Shown here piece after piece: positions 41,990 through 54,285 of a stretch of 64,000 bases of DNA (positions are counted from its first letter, which is position 1; the number at the start of each line of letters is the position of its first letter). Below the pieces are notes generated by a model. It was not told the DNA's origin and searched no databases. It was given only the letters and a program-made list of their open reading frames with translations. The DNA comes from Phascolarctos cinereus (Eukaryota; Chordata; Mammalia; Diprotodontia; Phascolarctidae), in the NCBI RefSeq assembly GCF_002099425.1, contig NW_018344059.1, positions 8,491,501-8,555,500 of the forward strand. The letters run 5' to 3'. Both the position numbers and the translations under genes were made by a program.

Positions 41990-44888
41990 GGCAGAGATCT
42001 GAAAGAGGCTTTACTTTCTGAATGTAACATTGTTCATTGTCGCGTTGATAATGTAAAGTTGATTGGACCAGATGAGGCCATGATATCAGAACCCCGCCTT
42101 CCACTCCAACAGTTGTTGGCTCCTATGAGACAAAAAATGGGAGATTAACCCTAAGAATGGTGAGGGTCCAACCTGATTAGTTAACTTTGGGGGAATACAG
42201 TTGGCAGTGAAAACCTAGGTGGGAGCTCAGAGGATTTTTGGCCTATTCAGGTCTATAGTCCTTATTTTTATATCTTCGTTTTAGCTTAGCAAGTTACAAG
42301 TCTAATGTCTTTCATGTGGGGCCTGGAACAGGTTCTACAAGAGTATCTAAGATCTAAAGTAGTCTATTCAGCAGCTTATTATCCTCAGGTTTGTGATTCT
42401 GTTCTTGAGGTCTCTGTCCATAAGGACTAGACTGAGCAGAGCCTTCGTTAGGTACTGACAAGTGACCCAAATGACCATCAGGCTTCCAGAAGTCCGAGCT
42501 CCCCAAAGTGGTCATTTGCTGTACTAGCTTTAAAAAAACACTTTCTCACCTGTTATTGGTTCCTAATTGCAATTGAATAGATGACACCTGATCATACCAT
42601 CCCCTTTCACCCGATATTATCCACTAGGAGTTGGGTAATGCAAAATGGTTCCTCTAACAAAAAGAACAGGACACAGAAGGTTTCCATTGTTAAGAAGAAG
42701 TGGTATGTTCAAGGTGTGGCTTGCCTAGTTCCCTGGGTTGCAACTGCCCTTCAGAAACAGGTCTTGACCTTGCCTGAGGCTAAGCGCTACAGTTCTCAAC
42801 CCACTGCTTTGCCTCATCTGTGCGTCCAATGGCCCTCCTGTCTATGAGGACTTAGTCTGGATTTTTATTCATACTGACACTGGGATTGCAGTCATGGGTT
42901 TGGCTAAGTGATCTGGGGCCCAGAGAGCATAGAACTGGAAAATTAAAGGCTCTCCACTTTGGAGTCAGGACCAATGCAGAAATCTTGCTGGTATCCTCCA
43001 CTATATACAGTTGCTCCTACAACACATTGATGTCCATCAGAGACATCGCACCCCATCTTCTCAACTTGGTAATAAAGTCGATGCTCTCAAGAGAATAGCA
43101 GATGTTGGAAATTAGATCCATCATAAATCTGGTCATGGGGATTTTGGTGCTATGTCATAGTGCATGCAGTACTATACCGTCTCTTTACTTTGGGAATGAG
43201 GCAGCTCTTCCTGTTTATCAGTGCTCCTGGTGACAGTTGAAGTACTTGCCCTTTAAACATACATGTGGAATGAACCTACATGCTTCTTTACCTGCCTCTT
43301 ATCATATTGATTAATTTGTCCCCCTTCCTTCACCTCAGAATAAGCGGTTTGCCCTTATTTCAATTTTTGGTATTTAGAATATGGCATTAGAGTATCAGTT
43401 AAGTCTATGACCACAGTGGCTACCATCAAATCCCTAAAGTGAATACATATATTTCCTCTTGGGAGCCCAGGTACCACTACCTCTAAACAGGGTACGTATT
43501 TTGCTACAAAGAAGGTCTGAGATTGGGCTACCTGCCATAATAATCACTGGACGTACCATTCTGTGTACCATCCTCAGGCAACTGCTACCACTGAATACTG
43601 GAATGAACTTGTAAAACAATGGCTTAATCATGTATGCCCAGATAATCAAGCTTGGTTGTCCTACCTTTAAGAAGCTGTGCTTGTGATAAATCAGTACTAT
43701 CCCAAGAAGAAATGCAGTTCTCTGTTCCAGCAATTTCTTGACTCCAGCCTTCAGTAAGGCCTGATCAGGATTGGAATATCATCTCAGTTAGCCATGGTAT
43801 GGCATTGTCTATGCAATGTCCTATCCCTTGAGGTTTATACCCCTTCAGAAAACTCTGTATAAACTAGGGAAATAGGGGGTGGAACTATTGGAAGGTATCT
43901 CATTTTTCAATGATATTAAGGGAGGTAAGACTTTTTTTATAATCATAGTGAGCAAAGATTCACTTGACAGAAAGGTAATCCTTTAACTGACAGTGCAAAC
44001 TTTGAATTTCTGGATGAAGGTAAAGGTGAGTCTTCATCTAGCCTTTACAAAAGATACCTGTAGCCCTTCAATAGAGTTCTCTAAAGCTACAAAAATTTGG
44101 TATCATCCCTTTAATGGGATTCCATGGCGGAGGAGATTTTGTCTGATGGGACAGGGAACACTGGGTGGATGGCGCTACAGTGTAAATCCCAGTATCGACT
44201 CAGGTCCCAGGATAGCTTACATGCAAGAGACCCCATTATCTTTTAGCTATCTTGATAGAGACGACCCAGACCTATGATAGGGAAGAGTGATGGTACAGTG
44301 GCATTGTCATTTGTGACGTAGACTTGATGTTTCTGGTGCTACTTTTTTGCCATCATGATGGCTTTTACTTCAGTAGACCTACTATGAACTGTCCCTAATA
44401 TTACTGTCATTGTATGAATCACACTTGTAAAAAAATTGTATTGTGTCATTTTATTGTTTTTATTTTGGTATTGGGCTTTACCCCAGTGCTACTTATACTA
44501 GGATTGTTTTATGATTGTTTTAGTGGTATAAGTTCTCTTTGAATTTTCTCCTAGAAAATCCTTGGAACCTTGCTGCCAAGACATGGGATATAAAGAGATT
44601 TTCTTGGAATTATGATTTGTTTGGCATCCTAGCCACTTGAAACATCAGAGGTAGTATCGGAGCTCCTGGGTGGAATACCTTCCTGACCTTGTGTGGATGG
44701 TTGCCATGGTGAATTCAGAGGTAGATAAATGTGGACATTTTATCTCAATTAGCCTTGGTAATTGTATTCTTTTTATCCTTTGCCACCAATAAAGTTGTTT
44801 TTTTATTATATTTATGGTCCATGGGCTCCTCAAGGCATTCTAACCCTAAGCTTGAATTATAGAACTGGTCTGACTGGGTTCTGACTCA
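41990..44888 (+). mobile_element. ERVL-like endogenous retrovirus fossil, broken
   Basis: A decayed forward retroviral relic of about 2.9 kb. Recognised parts in order are a likely distal pol segment, an integrase-like core around 42.8-43.7 kb (the HPQ-type box near 43.57 kb is the clearest sign), a post-integrase segment around 44.0-44.3 kb resembling the C-terminal region of class III (ERVL) pol, and a candidate 3' LTR. No gag, envelope or 5' LTR was recognised. It is broken at many places and cannot encode a protein. Class III is a judgement from the integrase and post-integrase style; another class is possible. Its decay suggests an old insertion. Confidence 0.65.
44288..44888 (+). mobile_element. 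Candidate 3' LTR of the ERVL-like fossil
   Basis: Starts with TG right after a short GGAAGAG purine stretch, as expected next to a polypurine tract, and finishes with CA at about 44888. A CCACCAATAAAG poly(A) signal lies near 44786. The 5' partner LTR is not seen, so length and ends are provisional. Confidence 0.45.
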
Positions 44889-44889
44889 G

Positions 44890-46035
44890 AATATTACAAA
44901 AAAAATTTTTAAGTAAAATTTTAAAACATAAAGTTGAAAAGCTTTTGCACAGACAAAATCAACAAATCTAGAATAAGGAAAGGAATTGCCAAATGAGAAA
45001 AACATCTTTGTATGAACTATCTCTGATAAGAGTAAAATATAATAGAATATATACATATATTGCATATGCATAGAATTGAAATAAGAATATAAAGCCAAGA
45101 ACAATTCATCAAAGAATAAGTAGCCAAAAGATATGAACAGTTTTTAAGAGAAGAATTACAAATTATCCACAAGCACATCCTCAACTATAAAATTAGCGGT
45201 GGACTATACAGCTTCTATGTCCCTTTCAGCTTATCTCTATGATCTTGCAATACAATGCAAAAATGTTCCAAATCAATAATGACCCCCCAAAAATTCAAAT
45301 AACTTTATGATTTCACCCATTGGCAAGAGTGAAAAAAACACAGATAATCAATGTTGAAAGGGCTATGGAAAGACAGCTCCATTAATATGCTGTTGGTGGA
45401 ATTATGGTCTGATTGTCCTAAAAAACAATTCAGTAAAATTATTCAATAAAAATCACTAAGCTATTCATTCCCTGATAATCACACTACTTGATAAATACCC
45501 CAAAGAGTTCAAAGATAGAATGGAAGGTCCTATATATATACCAACATATTCATAGTAACACTTCTAGGAGAAAAGAATTGAAAACATAACATATGCCCAT
45601 TAATTAGGAAATGGCTGAACAAATTGTGAAATATCAACATAATGGAATATTTTCCCCAGTTAGAAATGATGAGTATGAAGAATTCAGAAAAACATGAGAT
45701 AAGCTGTGTGAACTGATATAGGGCAATCTGAAAGAACAAAGACTACAATATACACAATTACTACAATAATGTACAAAATAGCATTAAAGGGCAACCAAAC
45801 TTCAGCTAATTATAATCTCAGTCAGGAAGAAGAGGTAAAGAAATACATTTTCCTCCTATCAGTTTAGCTATGGAAAATCACTCATGCTATCCAGAAATGG
45901 CAGTCTTATTAGTCAGTTTTGATTCATTGTTTTATTTATTGCAAGAGAATGGTCAGTGGGAGAGAAAAATCGTTGGGAAATATCTATGGTATAAAAACAA
46001 AAAGCATGAATAAAGCTTTTTTTTTAAATGGTGGG
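44890..46035 (+). mobile_element. Older L1 3' end, forward, ~1.1 kb
   Basis: AAAGTTGAAAAGCTTTTGCAC, GCCAAAAGATATGAACAG, CCACAAGCACATCCTC, ATTCATAGTAACACTTC, TAGGAAATGGCTGAACAAATTG, AATGGAATATTTTCCCC, then a diverged 3' UTR to AAAAAGCATGAATAAAGC. Interrupted by a MIR tail at about 45188-45255. Confidence 0.82.
45188..45255 (+). mobile_element. MIR 3' tail inside L1
   Basis: GGTGGACTATACAGCTTCTATG and CCCTTTCAGCTTATCTCTATG interrupt L1 sequence that resumes afterwards. Confidence 0.55.
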
Positions 46036-47149
46036 TTACAAATAGAAATATCCACTGGACTCCAACAAGCACAATCATAAAGAAAACACTGCAAGCTTTT
46101 AGAAGAAATAGAGAAATCATTTACCAGTAAATAGTTGTCACGATTGTAATGGACTCTTCTGTCTTCAAAGAGTCAGTTTTTTTTTCTTATACTAGAGATT
46201 TTTCCTCATTTTCTTTTACTCCATGGCATTTATTCAGTGTATGGGGCTTTTTTATTCTTAGTTATTTCTTCAGTTTCTCTATTGCTTCTATTAATTTTTC
46301 CCTGTGAGATTCTTTCTTTTTTCCTCATATATTTTTGGTTTTTTTTACTTGATATAGCACAATTGTTGCCATTTTGAGGTGATGAAAAGGGACTAGGCAC
46401 TTAGCCATCTTGCCAAAAGTCAAGGACAGAATAATGGATGACTAAAAGGTTTATAGCCTGGGGGTAAAAAAGATAGTATCATTGACAAAAATAGAAAAGT
46501 CCAAAGAAAGAACACAGCTAAACCAAAATCTTAATTTTTAATTCAGAAAATTTATGCTTCACCTACACCTTGAGTCACTCTTCCCCACATATGACTCAAA
46601 CATCAGTTCCAGATGTCTGGCATCTGTTGTTCTTTACTGTCATTAAAATATCACTACACTCATTATCATAACTCTAAATATGTTCAGGCCAAGCTCTAGG
46701 GAGGATTTTACTGCTGACAGTTATACATAATAAAGGCCAGGATATGTGCCAAGTAGGTGGAAAACTTTGCCTCTTTTACATGTCTTTTGTTCTGGCTCAA
46801 GTTAATTTTCATGTAGAGCCACAGAAGATATTGGGAATTTGTAACCTGAAATCAGAGAACTGTCTGAAACAAAGGACAGCCTCAGACATAAGATAAAACT
46901 CGAGCCTTACTCTTAACCTGGGGGCTCTCAGTGTGTGTCTATTGTCCTGATGGGTGTGTACATTTGTAGGACACTGTGCCCCATATGAATAGTGACATGT
47001 TCTATTTCAAATTTTCTTATGATGGTATTTCATTCAATGTCTTTGCTCTGAACTAATTGTATTGAAAATGGCTGACTAGCAAAAAATACATCAGGGATCA
47101 TGCATTATGTTTTTGAGTGGATATAGATCCATGACCTTGGGATAGTTAT
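46036..47149. other. Mostly unassigned; possible L1 5' piece
   Basis: About 1.1 kb. The block 46150-46425 is T-rich and ends CTTAGCCATCTTGCC, similar to a reversed L1 5' end, but it is too diverged to call. The rest is unassigned. Confidence 0.35.
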
Positions 47150-47280
47150 TGAGTTGCCTGGGCACTGAGAGAGATTAATTAACTTGCCCAAGGTAGCACA
47201 GCCAATATGTGTCAGAGGCAAGACATAGACCTAGGTCTTCCCAAGTCCAAAGCTATCTATCCACTAAGTTATAATACTTC
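47150..47280 (-). mobile_element. MIR, reverse
   Basis: GCACTGAGAGAGATTAATTAAC, TTGCCCAAGGTAGCACAGCC and CCTAGGTCTTCCCAAGTCC. Confidence 0.75.
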
Positions 47281-47721
47281 TTTATACTTAAAAAAAATAT
47301 TCTATTAAAATGAAACCAGAAATATTATTGCAAATGCAATTGAAGATTCCTGTCCATTCCATCCTAAAATCTGGGAGCAAACTCTATACCTCTTTCGCTT
47401 ACCTTTAGTTGTAGTTTAAATTCATCTCACTGCTCAGAGAAAGTCTTGGGAGGAGTGAACCCTAGAGAGTTACTATATGTATAATAGAGGGCTATGATTC
47501 CCATCTTTCCTTGAAATACTTAAATTTAGCCTGGGGGCATACTGTCTAAATTTTATTAGCTATCTCTAGAGGCTATGGCTGATGAGCTGTCAGCTTGCCC
47601 TTAGCAGAGGCTGATTCTAGCCACTATACCATTCCAGATTAAAGCAGAGAGACAGTCACTATCCCTCCTTTGGAAGCTGGTGGCAATAAGTAATGCCCAC
47701 TCAAAAATATGCACCAGGGGT

Positions 47722-47861
47722 GGGGCAGCTAGGTGGTACAGTGGCCCTGGCCCTGGGTTCAGGAGGTCCTGAGTTCAAATCTGACCTCCAACACATAACA
47801 CTTACTAGCTATGTGACCCTGGGCAAGCCACTTAACCTCAATTGCCTCACCAAAAAAGAAA
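47722..47861 (+). mobile_element. Short SINE, forward, with expanded tail
   Basis: GGGGCAGCTAGGTGGTACAGTGG, GAGTTCAAATCTGACCTCC, GACCCTGGGCAAGCCACTT, TCAATTGCCTCACC, then an A-tail that becomes the GAA array. The first 90 codons of a forward frame here are SINE plus poly-Lys/Arg artefact. Confidence 0.94.
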
Positions 47862-47963
47862 AGAAGAAGAAGAAGAAGAAGAAGAAGAAGAAGAAGAGAA
47901 GAAGAAGAAGAAGAAGAAGAAGAAGAAGAAGAAGAAGAAGAAGAAGAAGAAGAAGAAGAAGAA
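47862..47963. repeat. (GAA)n array, ~34 units
   Basis: Nearly pure AAG/GAA triplets over 102 bp with one GAGAA interruption near 47895, growing from the A-tail of the preceding SINE. Confidence 0.98.
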
Positions 47964-48276
47964 ATGTTTACTAGGCTCTTAGTGAGGCAGGGCTAAAGCT
48001 CAGAGAAGAGTGGGCTGGGCATACAGAAGTATGAGTAATCAGCATAGAGTCCACATTTCCAAAGGTTACTTGTTATAAGGGGATTCATTATCTATGCACT
48101 TCTGACAACCACAGCTCTTAATTTCAGCTAGTATCCACCCATCAGTCCAAAAAGTCAATGGGCAGCTAGAGGAAGGATGTTATAGGCAGCGACAAGAAGC
48201 AGCAGTGGAGGGAGACTAAGGGTCTCAAGGGCAAAGTCATTGGGAAGATGACACATACTTGGGGAAGAGAGATGTC
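47964..48276. other. No recognised feature
   Basis: About 0.3 kb unassigned. Confidence 0.4.
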
Positions 48277-48765
48277 CTCTCATCATTTCCTACTCAAATG
48301 CTTTCCTGGACTTTATGGCTGCAGAAACTCATTATCCTGCAAGATGAAATCAACTGTGGAACTCACACCTCCTCAGGACCTCTTACCCTGGGCCCTTCTC
48401 TATCTCTGGTTGGAGACAGTGGAGGGTGGATATTGGAGAGTTCCTCTCTGACCCTTTCACCATTTAAGGAGGGCACCCAGGGCATTCACCTCATCATTTC
48501 CCACCTGACTGATCTCCTGGACTTCATGATCTCCAGAAAGTCATCCTCTTCTAAGATGAATTCAACTCTTGACTACAGGACTCCATCATTCTCTTGGGCC
48601 AGGTACCCTCCCTTCAAGCCTTTTTCAGTTTCTTTTTATGTGTTGTCTTTCCCCCATTAGATTGTAAGCTCCATGAGGGCAAGGACTGTCTTATGCCTTT
48701 CTTCATGTCCCCAGTGCTTAGTATAATGTCTGGCAAAGAGTAGGTGCAAATGTTTATTTTCTCTT
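48277..48765 (+). mobile_element. L2-tailed repeat with internal duplication, forward
   Basis: The right end is a standard L2 terminus (CCCATTAGATTGTAAGCTCC, ATGAGGGCAAGGACTGTC). The body is two related units: 48277-48405 and 48488-48615, sharing CTCATCATTTCC, CCTGGACTT-ATG, GCAGAAA/CCAGAAA, AGATGAA-TCAACT. Such a repeated body joined to an L2 tail may be an L2-mobilised composite or a variant L2. A 133-codon frame crosses it without recognisable domain. Confidence 0.7.
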
Positions 48766-49329
48766 AGTCAGCCCTTGAATAGATTCCTACTTCAACAAGT
48801 GAAAATAAGACATCCTTGACAAGCCATCATGTATTCTAGCTCACACCAGAATAGAAATTCCATGTTGTATTCCCAGACCTATAATCTGCAAGAGGTTCCA
48901 GGTCCAGGGTTCCTGAGTCTTCATCTGATTATTGGCTCTATTAAATTTACAAGTTTACCGTTAGCTGGAAACTGTTACATTGGCAATACTACTTTATCAG
49001 CTCCCAGGAAAAGCGATCATGAGGGCTTAGCAAACAGAACTATACATTTCCTAAAACTCCTGGGTTCAAAGCAGCTCATCTACCATCCAGGGGCAGCCTA
49101 ACTGTGGGCATGAAGATACCTGGTGGGTGTTTTATTACTTGTTGCTTTTAATTATTCTGTGTCAATAGTAGAGTGCTACATGTTACTAAGAATGTTTTGT
49201 CTGTTCTGTTACTGAAAAATGTGGAGCCATCTTCATAAATAGGGAACTATAGCCTAGGAGAGGGAAATTAAAGAAAATGCTTTATTCCTTTAGTTGAGTT
49301 CAAGTTCTAAGACAAGATAAATTGAAGAC
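48766..49329. other. No recognised feature
   Basis: About 0.56 kb of low-copy-looking sequence. The 90-codon forward frame 48829-49101 has no known domain. Confidence 0.4.
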
Positions 49330-49590
49330 ATGGCTCAATGTGCCATTCTCTTCATGAAGTCTTCTCAAATACCCCCAGTGGGAAGTGATCTTTTCTTCTT
49401 AAAACCTTGAATAACACTTTTTTTTCACATTTCTGGTACATTCAGAATGTCCTATGTAAGGTATAGTTTCCTCTGTATATACTACCTCTCTGTATGCTCC
49501 ATGAACACAGTCAGGAATTGGTCTGTCTTGTCTTTGTACTTTCCATAGTAGTGATAAAAGTACTCTGCATATGATAAGTATTTAGTCGAA
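49330..49590 (+). mobile_element. L2 3' end, forward
   Basis: TTCATGAAGTCTTCTCAAATACC, AGTGGGAAGTGATCTTTTC, CCTCTCTGTATGCTCCATG, TTTGTACTTTCCATAG and ATATGATAAGTATTTAGTCG. Confidence 0.8.
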
Positions 49591-50061
49591 TCAAATTTAA
49601 TTTAATTTCAGTTAAGAAAGAACTTGAAGGTGAGGCTTCAAAGCTAATATTGGTAAACTTTGAAAAAAATCATGGATTTTTATCACTTTAAAAAAAAATA
49701 GAGGTGGGAAGGGTGCTACAGGTGTGAAATGTTATATACACTTGCAGATAAAGTCACAGTATTGTTTCTATTATTAGTTTTACCTAACTATTTTACTTCA
49801 TCTCAAGAGACTCTTTACAGATTGGGGAGGATATGTGAATGCTCATAATATAAAAATAAAACACATCAATAAAACTTTAAAAATTATAGAGAAAATAAGA
49901 AACACCAGGATACTGACACTAAGAAATTGCTCTTGTTCAGGTTTGGGTTTTTTTTTTTTTCACCACAGAAATAAGCCAGTACATTGCCTACATGGAGTTG
50001 GCACTCATATAAATATTTATTCAATGTATCCAATATCCCAGTTTTCTGAAAGGATAAAAGA
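49591..50061. other. No recognised feature
   Basis: About 0.47 kb unassigned. Confidence 0.4.
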
Positions 50062-50350
50062 GTAGATTCTGGAAACTACAGTTGAGTAAGTTGGATGTCT
50101 ATTCCTGGAAAAATTCAAAGGCATATTAATAAGCAGATGTTTTGTGAGTACTCAAGAAATGGATATGCTCATCAGTAAAAATCAGGTTGGGGACTTGAAG
50201 AATGAAACGTGTCATACTGATCCTTGGTTCCTTTTGTGACAATTGCAAGATTTATAGATAACGGAAATGCTGCAATGTAGAATATCTGGATTTTAGCAAA
50301 GCATTTTATAAAATCTTATGCAATATACTTGAAGATAAGGTTAAGAATAA
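50062..50350 (+). mobile_element. L3/CR1 reverse-transcriptase fragment, forward
   Basis: The phrase 'VEYLDFSKAFYKILCNILEDK' is split here as 'VEYLDFSKAF' (about 50278-50307) and 'NILEDK' after it: the LDFSKAFD motif of CR1-clade reverse transcriptases, with Tyr for the final Asp. Upstream, 'MSIPGKI' is another CR1 word in a different frame. Dead fragment. Confidence 0.7.
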
Positions 50351-53300
50351 TGATTATGATGATAAGAAAGATAATATATGAGTTTACAGTTAAGGAAGAA
50401 GGAAGGAAGGTAACATTTATTTTTTAATAGTATTTTATTTTTTTCCAAGTACATCTAAAGACATTTTTTGATGTTCATTTTTTAATAAAATTTTGAGTTC
50501 CAAATTTTTCCCTCCCTCTTTCCCCTGTCCCTTCCCTAAAAGAGTAAGCAATTTGATATAGGTTGTATATGTGCAAATATATAAAACATATTTCCATACT
50601 AATCATGTTGTGAAAGAAGAAACAGAACAAAAGGAAAAAAAATGAAAAAATAAAGTGAAAATACTATGCTGTGATCTGTATTCAGACACCATCAGTTCCT
50701 TTTCTGGATATGGATAGAATTTTCCATCATGAGTCTTTTGGAATTTTCTTGAATCATTGTATTGCTGAGAAAAGGGAAGTCAATCATAGTCCATCACACT
50801 ATGTTGCTATTATTGTGCACAATGTTCTCCTGGTTCTACTCATTTCCCTTTGCATCAATTCATTTCAGTCTTCCCAGGTTTTTCTGAAATCCACCTGCTT
50901 GTCATTTCTAATAGCACAATAATATTCCATTACATTCATATACCACAACATGTTCAGTCATTCCCCAATTAATGAGCACTCCCTTCATTTCCAATTCTTT
51001 GCCACCACAAAGAGCTGCTATAAATATTTTTGTATATGTAGGTCTTTTTCCTTTTTTATGATCTCTTTGGGATACAAGCCTAGTAGAGGTATTGCTGAAT
51101 CAAAGGGTATACACAGTTTGCCTTTTGGGCATCTCCACCAACAGTGCATTAGTGTCCCAATTTTCTCACATCCTCTCCAATTGTTATTTTCCTTTTCTGT
51201 CATAGTAGCTAATCTGATAAGTATGATGTGATACCTCAGAGTTGGTTTAATTTGCATTTCTCTAATCAATAGTGATTTGGAGCATTTTTCCACATGACTA
51301 TAGAGAGCTTTGATTTCTTCATTTGAAAACTGCCTCTTCAAATCTTTTGGTCATTTGTTAATTTGAGATTGACTTGTATTCTTATACATTTGACTTGGTT
51401 CTTTATCAGAGACACTTGCTGTAAAAATTGTTTCTCAGCTTTCTGTTTTCCTTCTAATCTTGGTGCACTGGTTTTGTTTGTGCAAAACCTTTTTAATTTA
51501 ATATACAATCAACATCATCCATTTTATATTTTGTAATGCTGTCTGTCTCTTATTTGATCATTAATTCTTTCCTTCTCCATAGATCTGTCAGGTAAACTAT
51601 TTCTTGCTTTCCTAATTTACGTATGGTGTCACCCTTTATGCCTAAATCATGTATCCATTTTGACTTTATCTTGGTATATGATGTAAGATGCTGGTCAATA
51701 CCTAGTTTCTGCCATACTGTTTTTCAGTTTTCCCAACTGTATTTGTCAAATAATTAATTCTTGTCCCAGAAACTGGGGTCTTTGGGTTTATCAAACACTA
51801 GATTAATATGGTCATTTGCTACTGTATCTTGTGTATATAATCTATTCCATTGATCCACCATTCTATTTCTTAGGAGTACCAGATAGTTTTGATGATTGCC
51901 ACTTGATAATATGGTTTTGGATCCAGTACATCTAGGCCACCTTCCTTTGCATTTTTTTCATTATTTCTTTGATGTTCTTGACCTTTTTGTTCTTCCAGAT
52001 GAATTAAATTATTTTTTTCTAGTTCTATATAATCATTTTTGGTAGTTTGATTGCTATGATACTGCACATGTAAATTAATTTGGGTAGAATTGTCATTTTT
52101 ATTATACTGGTTCAGCCTACCCGTGAGCAATTGAAATTTTTCCAGTTGTTTAAATCTGACTTTATTTGTGTGAAAAGTGTCTTGTAATTCTGTTCTTATA
52201 GCTTTGGGGTTTGTCTGGGCAGGTAGATTGCCAAGCATTTTATATAATCCACAGTTATTTTTCATGAAATTTCTCTATGTCTTGCTGCTGGGTTTTGTTG
52301 GTTATATATAGAAATGCTGATGATTTATGTGGGTTCATTTTATATCCAGCAACTTTTCTAAAGTTGTTAATTATTTTAAGTTGTTTTTAAGGTTATTATC
52401 TAAGATCTATTATTTATCTGCAAATATCTGTGATAGCTTTGTTTCCTCATTGTCTATTCCAATTCCTTTAATTTCTTCTCTTTTTGCTAAAGCTAATGTT
52501 TCTAGTAATATATTGAACAATAGTGGTGATAATGGGCATCCTTGCTTCCCCTCTGATTTCATTGGGAAGGCTTCTAGCTTATCCCCATCACAGATAATAC
52601 TTGCTGATGGTTTTAGATAGATGCTGCTTATCATTTTAAGGACAGCTCAATTTATTCCAATGCACTCTAGTGTTTTTCGTAGGAATGGATGCTGTATTTT
52701 GTCAAAAGCTTTTCCTGCATCTATTGAGATAATAAAATGATTTCTGTTGGTTTTGTTATTGATACAGTCAGTTATTCTGATAGTTTTCTTAGTATTGAAC
52801 CAGCCCTGCATTCCAGGTATAAATCCCACCTGGTCATGGGTATTATTGGTAATATATTGCTGTAATCTCCTTGCTGGTATTTTATTTAAAAATTTTGCAT
52901 CAATATTCATTAGGGAAATTGGACTATAGGGTTTTTTTTGTGTCTTTTGGTTCTCTCTGGTTTAGGTATCAGCACCATATTTGTGTCGTAAAAGGAATTT
53001 GATAGGACTTCTTCATCTATTTTCCCAAATACTTTATATAATGTTGGAATTAATTGTTCCTTAAGTATTTGGTAGAATTCACTCATAAATCCATCTGGCC
53101 TTGGAGATTGTTTTTTCTTAGGAAGTTCATTGCTGGCTTGTTTAATTTCTTTTCTAAGATAGGGTTATTTAAGTATTCTATTTCCCCTTCTGTTACTTTG
53201 GGAAACTTGTATTTTTTGTAAATATTCATCCATTTCACTTAAGTTGTCAGATTTATTGGCATACAATTGGGCAAAATAGTTCCTAATCACTGCTTTAATT

Positions 53301-53517
53301 TCCTCTTCATTGGTAGTGAATTCACCCTTTTCATTTTCGATACTGGTAATTTGGTTTTCTTTCTTTTTTAAAATCAAATTAACCAATAATGTTTCTATTT
53401 ATTCTTCTTTTTTTTCATAAAACAAGCTCTTCATTTTATTAATTACTTCTTACTTTGAATTTTATTAATCTTTCCTTTGATGTTTAAGATTTCCAATTTG
53501 TTGTTTAATTGGGGATT

Positions 53518-53736
53518 TTTTTCACATTTATTTATTTTATTTTTAATTTATGGGAAAAAAACCAAGCATTTCCAAAACATAGTATAATAAAAATATGATT
53601 GCATATGAAACTGCAAATCAATTATGTACAACTTTTTATTCCTTTTAAACATATAATAAAGTTACCATGTAAATTTATTTTTTTTCTTTTTTTCTTCTGT
53701 CCCTCCCCCCCACCTGGCCCTAGAGATGGCTAGCAT

Positions 53737-53775
<39 letters not shown>

Positions 53776-54285
53776 ACACACACACACACATGTGTGTGTG
53801 TGTGTATGTATATATGTAAAATTATTCTACATAAACCTCTATCAGTTCTTTCTCTGTATACAGATAGCATCTTTCTTTATATGTCCTTTATAGTTAATTT
53901 GGATATTTGTAATAGTCAAAAATGACTTATTCACTCAGTGTCATTCTCAAAATACTATTGCTTTTACACTATACAATATTCTCTTGCTTCTGTTCATTTC
54001 ACTCTTCATTATTTCATGCATGCCTTTCCATGTTTTTCTGAGATTCCTGAGCTCATCATTTCTTATAACAGTAATATTCCATCACAATCATACACCACAA
54101 CTTGTTCAGCCATTCCCTAACTGATAGGCATCCCTGCAATTTCCAGTTCTTTGCCACTACAAAGATAACTGCTATAAACATTTTAGAACATATAGGTTCT
54201 TTTCTTCTTTCTCTAATCATCTTTGGAAATGGACCTAGTAGTGGTATTGATGGGTCAAAAGGTATAGGAGATTTCTCATTTGTTT
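53518..54285 (-). mobile_element. 5'-truncated L1 inserted in the larger L1, reverse
   Basis: TTTTTAATTTATGGGAAAAAAACC, GATTGCATATGAAACTGC, AACTTTTTATTCCTTTTAAAC, GAGATGGCTAGCATTATAC, and up to GATGGGTCAAAAGGTATAGG. This is the second 3'-UTR type (also at 7.7 and 12.0 kb), whereas the host L1 has the first type. The host ORF2 resumes at CTAGCTTTTTTAGTTGC. Poly(T) on both sides hides the target duplication. Confidence 0.88.
53741..53817. repeat. (CA)n-(TG)n palindromic microsatellite
   Basis: About 25 CA units with one TA change, then 8 TG units and a TATG end: an inverted alternating purine-pyrimidine tract within the nested L1. Confidence 0.95.

Noticed and set aside
51870-52265. 131-codon reverse frame as a possible independent gene
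   Set aside because: It lies within L1 ORF2 and is collinear with neighbouring L1 protein pieces.
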